From assembly GCA_026770025.1 (NCBI GenBank), contig JAMXDE010000005.1, positions 1,984,001-2,048,000 on the forward strand: a DNA stretch of 64,000 nt, given 5' to 3'. The DNA is from Craspedostauros australis. Lineage: Eukaryota > Bacillariophyta > Bacillariophyceae > Mastogloiales > Achnanthaceae. The position numbers and the translations under genes were made by a program. The notes beneath the pieces were generated by a model. That model was not told the DNA's origin. It worked only from the letters and a program-made list of their open reading frames with translations, and searched no databases. Positions 55,707 to 64,000 of this stretch are shown piece by piece. Numbering within the stretch: position 1 is the first letter of the stretch; each line of letters starts with the position of its first letter.

Positions 55707-58202
55707 GATTGTTTTGGGTGTGTTGTTTGCGTTGTTTGGTTTTGAGGTGTGTTGTGCCGTTATTGTGCTGGGTAGGAATGCTCTTGATATGGTATTATAG
55801 GATGTTGGGTTCTGAGTGTTGATCTTCGTGTTGCTTTGTGTTTTTCGTTGTTGTGTTGTGGAATAGTTGCGTCGCTTTTGATTTTGTGAGGAGATGGATG
55901 AGCATGTCTGGCTGTCGGAAGACTTCACGCACTCGCGCACCCATTCACAGCTCGTCCTCGTAGAGCGCGCGCATAGAGAGAGGGAGAGAGAGAGAGAGAG
56001 AAGATCGACACGTCGACCATACGCACAGTACACTCGGATGGAATGGCATGCAATGTATTCGTTGTTGTTGTTGTTCTTGTCATTTGCATTCACAACAACG
56101 TCACTGGTTTGATGAAAACGCATTTATCACCCCGTTTCATCCAAAGACACATGGAGGAGGGTTGTGTCGAGCCCGAAAAATGAAGGAGTGGTCTAGCTGG
56201 TTCGAGACGTGAGGGGCTCACCAGTTGAGGACACCGTCGATCATTTCGTCAATGGTAAACACAAGTGTGGCATCTCCCTCTGTCACACTCTGGCTCCGAC
56301 TTCCATTGGAACACTGTCGATGACGTCGGCAGCGATCTGCAACGGCGAATGGCGAAAGGCTGATCGTGTGTGGTGAATGATGCAAATGTTCATACAGTCA
56401 CATTGGTATGACGTTTTTGATCCAAAGTGAGATGAGTCGCAGAGATGGGAAATGCATATAGCATCTGGCGACATCCCACCCAGTCACAAAGTGCTCTCCA
56501 TCGACGACGACGACGACGACAACACCGAAATGACTGGTTACTTGAAGTTGTATTGGCGGACCAGTCCACAGGCCGCACAACATCGTTTGCCTCATGTCCA
56601 AACGATGGACATGTGCACGTCTCGTTGCTTCCCATCTCTCATAGATACTGGAAGGATTGGAATGATATCATTGTACCGGTGGCATACAACCCAGTTGTCC
56701 AGCAGACTTTGCTGTCGCCGAATGTATGCGCGAGAGAGAAAGACATCTCGGCCGATTTGCTGACCGTTCAATGTCGTGAGCCCAGCTTCCTTCGACAAAA
56801 ACGGCTTTGGATTGGGATTGAGCTTGAGGCCTTGCCCCACAAGGTGATGCTCCCATTCATCATCATGGCCGTTCGGAGTCGTTGCAAAGCTGGTTCTTCC
56901 TGCTCATTTTGCGACGAGAGCGGCATGGTGCCTGGTCGTCCTCTCCTCACTTTAGGGCGGGTTTGCTCTTTGACCTCGCGTGCACGGATGCAGACGTGCC
57001 AATGACGGTGGCAACCCCGTCATCTGACCAGTGCCGATGTCACATGTCAGAATGCGTGTGTTGGCTTGCTTCCCCACACGATGGTACCATGCTGCAGTAC
57101 ATAGTAACAGCGCAGCTACTGGTGCTGCAATCGGCTTGGCCATCTCAGCCATGGATGGCGATTCAACCAGGCACAGAGCAGATGAAGATGACGATGAAGA
57201 TGAACGACTGGGCCTGATCATCTTCGGAGGTGTTGCTGAGTGGCGTGGTGCGAACATGTTGTGATGGGTGGTTCGCCATCGTCTCTGTGTTTGTTGTTGC
57301 ATGTTTTGGTTGCTGATGTCACTGTTTCTCGCCAAAGTCACAGATGGCCGGCGAAGTTCGCACCGAGAACCTTCGACTAGATTGACTCACTCTTCGCGAC
57401 ATTGTTGGCGGGATCGAAGTGGGAACCACGAAGCTCCAGCGTCCAACACGACAACACATGATGCTGCAGAATCTGTTGTACTGTATTGGTTCTTGATATT
57501 TCAAACTCTGTTGATAACGTCTTTTCAACGCATACGTTTTGCGATTTGGCGAGAAGGCAAGCGCACATGTATTTGTCGCATACGACATGATATGTCGATG
57601 ATCGAGTAACAACGGTTGGATATCATATCTGATAACTACATATCTGAATAAAATCAATGCACAACGAACGTCGACAAGAACCAAAATGTGTGACCTTGCT
57701 GGTTGTGTTGTGATTGTTGCCGTTGTTGTTTTTGTTCTGTGTCGTTGATGTGGACCTTGCGGCAACGTTTTCGAGACACACGACAAACGCAACCTCCGAA
57801 GAGTGGCGGACGCTTCTGCATTAGACTATACGTCGAGCTTTCCTCTTCGCTGCATTGCATGTTATTCCATGACGATCGCACTCTGTGAAGACTTGAAACC
57901 AGAACAACGAATCAAAGTCACCAACAAAGTCACCAACAAAGACAACTCCACCATCAACCCGATCCACATTTCGGCTCTTTTGGATTCGAGGACCGACAGC
58001 GACTCATCAAGCCACATCCATCACCTTCATTGCAACTGTGATCGCCATCTTGACAATCGACACTGAGAATCACCGATCGGAGGAGGAAGAGGACGAAGAA
58101 ACAGAGCAATACAAGCGACACTTGCACCAGCAAAAGCAGAAGCAGAGGCAGCACTGCCAAGCACTAGCGAAGAACTAGCGAAGACAACAGCACACGGACA
58201 CG
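55707..58202. other. long divergent intergenic region
   Basis: 2.5 kb between the starts of the NTF2-like and HID1 genes. A (GA)n tract lies at 55975-56001 and a CAA-rich HID1 leader at 57890-58202. The longest open frame (56445-57005, plus, 186 codons) shows no domain or signal, so I do not call it. No tRNA fold was found, although GTGGTCTAGCTGG near 56190 looks superficially like one. Confidence 0.45.
55975..56001. repeat. (GA)n microsatellite
   Basis: About 12 GA units with one interruption, upstream of the NTF2-like gene. Confidence 0.9.
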
Positions 58203-61095
58203 ATGGGAGCCTCGGCGTCTCGCGAGAAGTTCCGCGAATCCGTCAGCGCGCTGATCGAGGTCGACGTGAGCCCGGATGATGCCGATTTCTGGGACGAGCT
58301 GTGGAAGATCCCGAGCAGTTCGGAGGAGGTCTTTGAGCTCATCCCACCATCTGCAGCCAGAAAGCTGCGCGACGAACGCTTCGAGAACCTCGCCACGTTG
58401 TTCACGCAGGCGACGGCGCAGCTTTGCCAGATCGTGGAGACACCGTACAACATCTACTTCGACCAGGCGCTGAACTGCGTGCGAGTGCTCACGCGCATCT
58501 TGCCGTTCCTCTTGGAGAAAGGTGCGTTGCGATGCTATTGCAATACATGCACATATCATGTCGAATGGGTAATCACAGCATGCGTTGATGTCTGGTATCT
58601 GTCTGGTCATGCCATGCTTGAATTTGACAAACGACTGCTCACTCTGTCTCTCTTCTTCTTCCTCTCACATGGCATACAATGCTTCTGGTTCTACTACTTG
58701 CACTTCGTGGTGCCTCAATTGCCGATCGTATCACAACCGTATTCGTATGTACGCATGCACAATCGCAGGAGACTTGGGTGATGCGGATGACAACGTCGAA
58801 CAGCTGTGCTGGGGAACCGCTGCCACAATTCCTGGCGACGAGAAGATCGGTCTGATGGTGGGTGCTGGTACGCACGGTGAAAACGATCAGTCCACGATCC
58901 CAACGCATGCCAGCGGCAGAGCTGAAGACGAGCAGGAACCGCTTGCTCTGCTCGTCGTCCATGCCGCCATGCACATGCTCTTCCTGCCACAATTCACTTG
59001 CGACTTCTACGAGGACAACAAGGAGGGAGGCCTCACCAGCAAACGCAAGGGAGCGGACTCCAAGGATGATCGGGAGCTCAAGAGCGAGGCTGGCTTGAAG
59101 AACCGCCAGATCGATGCCGGCGTCAACCTCGTGCCGAGACCGGCATCCATCGTGTGGGCAGCTGGAACAGGTGTGCGTGTCAACCAACGAGGATTTGATG
59201 CCTCGAGTCGCAAGTACGACAAGAACCGAATCGAGGTGCTCCGACTCATGCTCACCGCGTGCTGCGACCCGCTCTTCAGCCCAGCGGACGAGTACAATCC
59301 TTTGGCGTCCCGATGGCTGGCAGTCGCTACGGCAGCAGATGCGCCCAACGCGATCTGCCTGTTCTACTCGCTCGTCAACACAATTTTGGGATTCGATCCT
59401 TCCGCGTACAACTCCGTGTCATACTCAACAGGCTTCGGTGACAACCACGTTAAGGTGGTCGAACTGTCTGCGCAGGTGCTGTGCGTTCTGTTGGATTGCG
59501 GACTTCCGGGATCGCCGGAACCGATCCTTGACAAGAGCAAGGATCCCGTCATCGACTTTCCAACGGCCAGCAAGGGTGGTTTCAACATCCTCAGGACGCT
59601 GCTGGCACGAATGGACACTTCGGAGGAGCTCACATTCATCTTCAATGGATTTGCCAGGCTGCTTCGCAACGTGTACGAAAGCCAATCGGCGTACCTGCCG
59701 AACTCCTCGCCCAAGCTGGGCTGCTTCCAGGAGCTCCTCGTCCTCCTTTGGAAGTTCCTTGAGGAGAATCCGCTGTTCATGAAGCACATCCTGACCAAAT
59801 GCAACGTCAACGAGCTGGTCGTCCCGATCTGCTACCTCATGTACCAATCCAGACGTGATCCAGCGCAGATCGGACTCGTCCACATTTGCACATTCTGCTT
59901 GCTCAAGCTCAGCGGCGAGCGATCATTCGGCGTCTCGCTCAACAAGGCATTCACAAAGAAGCTGCCAACGGATCTTCCGCTCTTCACCGGTGGTCATGCC
60001 GATCTGCTGGCCATCACCCTGCACAAGCTCATCGTCAACGGTGCCTACAAGCTGGTGCCATTGTACAGCTGTTTCCTGACCATCATCTGCAACATATCGC
60101 CATACTGGCGTTCCATGAGCCTGGTGGCCGCCGTCAAGTTGGTGAACCTCTTCGAGCTGTTCTCGTCTCCGAAGTTCCTGTACAGCGGCGAGAATGCCCA
60201 CAGACACCTCGCCTTGCTTCTCGAGGTTTTCAACAACATCATCCAATACCAATACCATGGCAACACGCATCTCGTGTACGCCATCATTCGAAGGAAGGTA
60301 AGAAGCCGAATACGACACGATTGCTTGTGCCTGCATGGGCGTTCCGTCATCACGATTACTGAAGTGCCTTGATATAGTGGATGCCACAACCACAGGAGAC
60401 TGCATGCGTACTCTATGTATGGTACAACAACAACTCACCCCACCTTTTGCGTATGGCATTCTGGTTTGCTTCATTCACTCACTTTCCATGTGCTCTCCAA
60501 TTGATTTCCATATTCTTCCATGTTGCATCGATCAATGCAGGATTCATTCGGACGTCTGGCGTCCATAACGTTGAAGCGGGCCCAAGAACAGTGCCACAAG
60601 GTGTACGGCGATCACACAGCCGTGCAATACGATGCCGACAGAGCACGCGCCAAGAGCAACATGGACCCCAACGGTATCCCAAACGCAGGCAGCGCACTCA
60701 TGGGGGGCACAGAGAACATGATGTCCGCGGAAGGCGCCGCCTTCCAACCCACCGAGCCCTGGATGGCCGAACTGAAAGCTAGCCTGCCGATGGAGACAGT
60801 CACCCGACTGCTGCAGCACCTCGTCCCGGTCGTTGATGAAATCGTGGCCAAGAAGCAAGGCATCGTGGACGAGCAAGAGATCCTGGCCGTCCTCAACGAG
60901 ATGACTATGGTCGGTCTGCTGCCTGTCCCTCACGCCATCGTCATCCGCAAGTACCAGCCAAACCAGTACACGGCGCTGTGGTTCACGGCCTTCATGTGGG
61001 GTGTGATCTTCTTGCGCAACCAGCATCTGCCGATGTTCGATGGACAATGCATCGAATTGTTCCAAGTCAGCGTGCAGGAGGAAGATGATGATTAA
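58203..61095 (+). CDS. HID1: HID1-domain protein (Golgi/trans-Golgi trafficking factor)
   Basis: Three exons, 58203-58521, 58769-60297 and 60541-61095 (junction phases 1 and 0), give 800 residues, about the size of animal HID1. The match runs end to end: MGASASREKFRESVSALIE at the N-terminus, AQVLCVLLDCGLPGSPEP, NGFARLLRNVYESQSAYLPN, GERSFGVSLNKAFTKKLP, VFNNIIQYQYHGNTHLVYAI at the second junction, and LPVPHAIVIRKYQPNQYTAL near the end. HID1 is a peripheral membrane protein of the medial/trans-Golgi used in secretory granule and dense-core cargo sorting in animals (family knowledge). Gly-2 with Ser-5 fits the N-myristoylation known for HID1. The acidic tail ends QEEDDD. Confidence 0.95.
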
Positions 61096-61669
61096 ACGAA
61101 ACGATTCCAGCACGCACGAATACTCGTACGGTAACAGTCACTGCCGTCCGAGTAGCAATGACGGCAAAGCCAGAAGTCACAACAGCAAGGATGAAGCCGG
61201 TTCGAGTCGGCTCATCCAACAGCGCGAAGAGCTGGTCATCATATCCTTCTCTCTGTCGGCAAAAGGAGCCAGCCAGCCAACCAATGAAAAAGTAATAAAT
61301 TGAAAGCCCAAGCTGCTGCAGAATCAAAGCATGAAGCAAGCAATGCAATGGAACACGACACGATGCACAGCTAGGGCCATGTATGTAGTGTACGGTTATA
61401 CTCTTTTCCACTATCCCAGCTCCTGCACTCTTGGCGACAATAACGTGATGAGACACAACCCAACCTCAACAATGCAATGATTCAACGAAGACATGTTTGT
61501 TTGTCAATGTTGCAGTGTGCACAGAAAAACTGAAGTATGATACATCGACAAATTATGTATTATATTTGACTATTACTCTCAAGATGCCAGGGTGGCATCC
61601 AATCTCTTGCTGGAGACTTGCGCTCTCGGTCTCTTCGCGTCACAGCGCCACTGCCTTGCATTCTCGGTC
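61096..61669. other. convergent intergenic spacer
   Basis: 574 bp between the HID1 stop and the partial gene on the minus strand. It holds TACTCGTACG at 61121-61130 and an AGTAATAAATTG run near 61293 that could mark a 3' end. No gene is seen. Confidence 0.5.
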
Positions 61670-64000
61670 TTACTTGGAGATATCAAGGAGCTTGCGGATG
61701 CTCTTCATCGTTTGGAACAGCGGTTGGCCAGGAGATTGCCTGACCTTGACATCATCATCGTCGTCGTCATGGGATTCTTCGTCGCTGTCCCTCTCCTGTT
61801 CCTTCTTCTCCCTTTCCAAGTCGCTCTGCAGGCCACGGATGAGAGTGTTGAGGGATGTTTCTGGTGCGTTTCCGCGAGATGGAGGAACTGTCAACGGAGT
61901 GGACTGATCCTCGAGGTCGGAATAGATGTTAACGTCATCGTCCGAACTCCCGCTCTGCTGTGTTTTGAACTCCGACGATTCGCGGTGAGTCGCCATGGCT
62001 TCATGATTCGATTGACAACCCAACAAGTTCTTGTTTCTGTTGTTGGCGGCCACGTTGCGAGATCGTTGGAATGGAGTATCGCTCAACATCCTTGCCGATA
62101 TGGCTCGGCGGAAGAGCGATCGTCCACTTGAACTTGGAGTTGCTGTGATCGGCTTGTTGTTGATCATGCTGGTGCTGTTGTTGTTGCTGTTGCTCGTGCT
62201 GTCAGTGGTGGCAATGTTGTCTTCCATGCTGACGTTGAGATCCTTCCCATCCATGTCATCACCGCTGTCATCCGAAGCTTCGTGTCGTGATGCCATCAAC
62301 AACTTGGTGGTGGTCGCGGACAGTGCTGAACGCTGATGTCTGCGTGCCTTGGATCGAGTCGACTTATCTCCATCATTCTGTGCCGGTTCGGGAGACGCCA
62401 GATTCGATGATCTATGCTGCGATCGCGACCGCAGAGGATCTCGGCGAGTTCCTGTGTTTGTGGTGGATGGCAAAGTGGAGGACTCGAGTTTGCTGTTGCT
62501 GCTGTTGTGTGCCATGTCGGCTGGTGGGTCGGTGGACTCCGCAGCGTGGAGTTTGCGTCTTGATCGCATCCTATCCGTGTTCCTGCGGTGGGATGGGTGG
62601 CTGCCACCGGAGTTTCCTGGTGATGGCGTCGAGACTCCTGAAGGAGATGAAAACTCCTTCGACGCATTTTCATCTCCGCTCGGATCATCTCCCACAGGAC
62701 CATTCTTGTGGCCCATCAGTCCACGATTGGATGTCTGCCCCATGTGCCGTCGGATGCTCGTCATTTTTCGAAACACCATCGGCGTGCGTGGTGTGATGCA
62801 CGCGCTCTCGCAGCTGATGGCGCGACGAGTTTGCTTGCCATTCGGTCCATTGTTTCGGCGAGCTGGGCGGATGCGATGAGTTTCTGGAGCGGATTTGTCC
62901 TTGTCGAGATCGCCACCATCCCTGTCTTCTTGCGCGTCGTCCTTGGACTGTGCATCGCCGTCCTTTTCAGGACGAGCTGCGTCTGGAGAAAGCAAGGCGC
63001 CCCCGCTTCGCATATTGCTATCCATGCTGATGCGTCGCGTAAGTCGTCGATTGTTGCTGTTGTCGTTGCTGTTGCGAACCCAGTCGCGTTGCGCGCTTCT
63101 ACCGCCGCCGCCATCTTCCTCCAATTCATCCGTGTTGCTTCTTGACAATGTCCCTTTACGTGAGCCACCACGACGTACTGCGGACGACTTGCGCTCCAGC
63201 CTGTTCTGCGACGATAATGTAGAGGCTGAAGCTGAACCATCCTTCGCATTCGAATCGTTGGCATCATCTGCGTCACTATTCAACGAGTTGATGCTTTTGT
63301 TGTTGTAGTTGCTGCTGTAGCTGCTGTTGTTGGCGATGTTGCTGCTGCTGTTGTTGTTGCTGCTGATACTGTTGTGGTTGTTGGCGATGTTGCCATCATC
63401 CGTAGCATCGTTGCTCGCGCTGTTGTTGTTGTTGTTGAGATTCCTCCCCGCACGTCTGGTTCCTCTGCGTTCCTGACCAGACAACGATGCGGATGACAGC
63501 TTCTTCCTTTCGTTGCCATTACCGGGCGTGCGCGTGATCGCACGTTCCATATCATCATCGGAATGCACCGTCGGCTTTGAAGATGATTTGCTTTGGCGCC
63601 GGCTCGAAGATCCCTTGCGCTCCAGACTTCGCATGGCGGATGGCTGCTTCTTGCGTTGAGATGATCTGGGCGACAGCAATTTATCATCCACGGTCGCGCT
63701 GTCGCCATGATCGCCGGATGCCGCACGCGTCATGCGCCGTCCTGTTGAGGTCTTGCGATTCGATGTCCGCGTGCCGTTTGGCGATGTCATCTTTTCGTTC
63801 GACGTTGCGACTGCTGTCGGTGACATCGCCGCGTCGACGTCGTTGTTCTCATCATCCGAAAGATTGACGTGCGATCCACCTCGCTGACCTCGGCGTGCTC
63901 CCGATGACTTGCGCTCCAGCGTCCCCCTAGTCGATGGGACTTTCCTGCGTTCGCTGGAGCCTGGCGATTTGAAGCTGTCGTTGCCATCGTTGACGACCTG
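61670..64000 (-). CDS. low-complexity Ser/Arg/Asn-rich protein, partial (N-terminus beyond the window)
   Basis: The frame is open from the stop at 61670 to the window edge, at least 776 residues. Most of it is disordered, with Ser, Asn, Arg and Asp runs. A basic motif recurs: LERKSSGARRG, LERKGSSSRRQ and LERKSSAVRRG, each with a likely basophilic-kinase site (R-x-x-S or RK-x-S). Other SP and RR-x-S sites are scattered, for example LTRRISMDS and LFRRAISAR. The only folded-looking part is the C-terminus, a short helix (SLNTLIRGLQSDLEREKKEQERD), an Asp run and PLFQTMKSIRKLLDIS. I do not recognise the family; a phospho-regulated scaffold is the most that can be suggested. An intron within the open stretch cannot be excluded. 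Confidence 0.65.
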   Translation of the reverse strand, partial: QVVNDGNDSFKSPGSSERRKVPSTRGTLERKSSGARRGQRGGSHVNLSDDENNDVDAAMSPTAVATSNEKMTSPNGTRTSNRKTSTGRRMTRAASGDHGDSATVDDKLLSPRSSQRKKQPSAMRSLERKGSSSRRQSKSSSKPTVHSDDDMERAITRTPGNGNERKKLSSASLSGQERRGTRRAGRNLNNNNNSASNDATDDGNIANNHNSISSNNNSSSNIANNSSYSSNYNNKSINSLNSDADDANDSNAKDGSASASTLSSQNRLERKSSAVRRGGSRKGTLSRSNTDELEEDGGGGRSAQRDWVRNSNDNSNNRRLTRRISMDSNMRSGGALLSPDAARPEKDGDAQSKDDAQEDRDGGDLDKDKSAPETHRIRPARRNNGPNGKQTRRAISCESACITPRTPMVFRKMTSIRRHMGQTSNRGLMGHKNGPVGDDPSGDENASKEFSSPSGVSTPSPGNSGGSHPSHRRNTDRMRSRRKLHAAESTDPPADMAHNSSNSKLESSTLPSTTNTGTRRDPLRSRSQHRSSNLASPEPAQNDGDKSTRSKARRHQRSALSATTTKLLMASRHEASDDSGDDMDGKDLNVSMEDNIATTDSTSNSNNNSTSMINNKPITATPSSSGRSLFRRAISARMLSDTPFQRSRNVAANNRNKNLLGCQSNHEAMATHRESSEFKTQQSGSSDDDVNIYSDLEDQSTPLTVPPSRGNAPETSLNTLIRGLQSDLEREKKEQERDSDEESHDDDDDDVKVRQSPGQPLFQTMKSIRKLLDISK

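Noticed and set aside
56181..56260. tRNA-like string GTGGTCTAGCTGG ... GGTTCGAGA
   Set aside because: The T-loop box is in the wrong place and the arms do not pair into a cloverleaf.
56445..57005. 186-codon open frame in the NTF2-like/HID1 intergenic region
   Set aside because: No recognisable fold or homology and weak start context; kept as a low-probability candidate only.

Overview
This window looks like nuclear DNA of a diatom or a close photosynthetic stramenopile. Genes are well spaced and mostly spliced, with GT-AG introns of about 180-550 bp and donors such as GTAAGT, GTGAGT and GTACGT. Two or three proteins begin with a signal peptide ending in an ASAF-type motif (Ala-Phe at the cleavage site), the hallmark of stramenopile plastid presequences. 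The surface proteins (LRR proteins with Thr/Pro linkers, M11-type proteins, a chitinase-like enzyme with Cys-rich modules) are of kinds common in diatoms. I see no tRNA, rRNA, CRISPR array or recognisable transposon. All gene models are read by eye; splice sites were chosen so that phase and family alignment agree.

Layout. 0-2 kb: a LYRM7-like complex III assembly factor (+) and the TRAPP subunit TRAPPC6 (-). 2.5-5.3 kb: LRR protein 1 (-). 6.6-8.2 kb: a CRAL-TRIO/Sec14-like protein (+). 8.8-12.9 kb: a 1208-residue coiled-coil protein of unknown role (-). 13.9-15.2 kb: a small membrane protein with one EF-hand (+). 16.2-19.4 kb: LRR protein 2 (-), a relative of protein 1 with the same phase-1 intron plan. 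22.1-24.7 kb: a bacterial-type D-lactate dehydrogenase with a mitochondrial-type presequence (+). 25.6-27.2 kb: a C2-like multi-pass membrane protein (+). 27.8-32.6 kb: a large secreted M11 (gametolysin)-like protein (-).

34.6-37.3 kb: a GH19-like chitinase with a repeat linker and three Cys-rich modules (+). 37.9-41.2 kb: spliceosomal helicase PRP16/DHX38 (-). 42.0-42.6 kb: a Blc-type lipocalin (+). 43.4-48.8 kb: DNA polymerase alpha catalytic subunit (+). 49.3-50.4 kb: an unknown protein with a likely plastid presequence (-). 51.1-54.0 kb: a plastid ABC1 atypical kinase (-). 54.75-55.7 kb: an NTF2-like protein, probably thylakoid-lumenal (-). 58.2-61.1 kb: HID1 (+). 61.7-64 kb: a partial, low-complexity Ser/Arg-rich protein running off the right edge (-).

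Most genes are independent housekeeping genes with no operon logic. The most unusual locus is the M11-like gene. Its zinc-binding motif is destroyed while the rest of the fold is preserved, it carries a recent inverted duplication that either creates a 68-bp intron or breaks the frame, and its C-terminal half contains a fresh 624-bp tandem duplication. It reads as a secreted pseudoprotease turned into a surface or binding protein. Together with the two LRR proteins and the chitinase-like enzyme it gives the window four secreted, repeat-rich, probably fast-evolving proteins.
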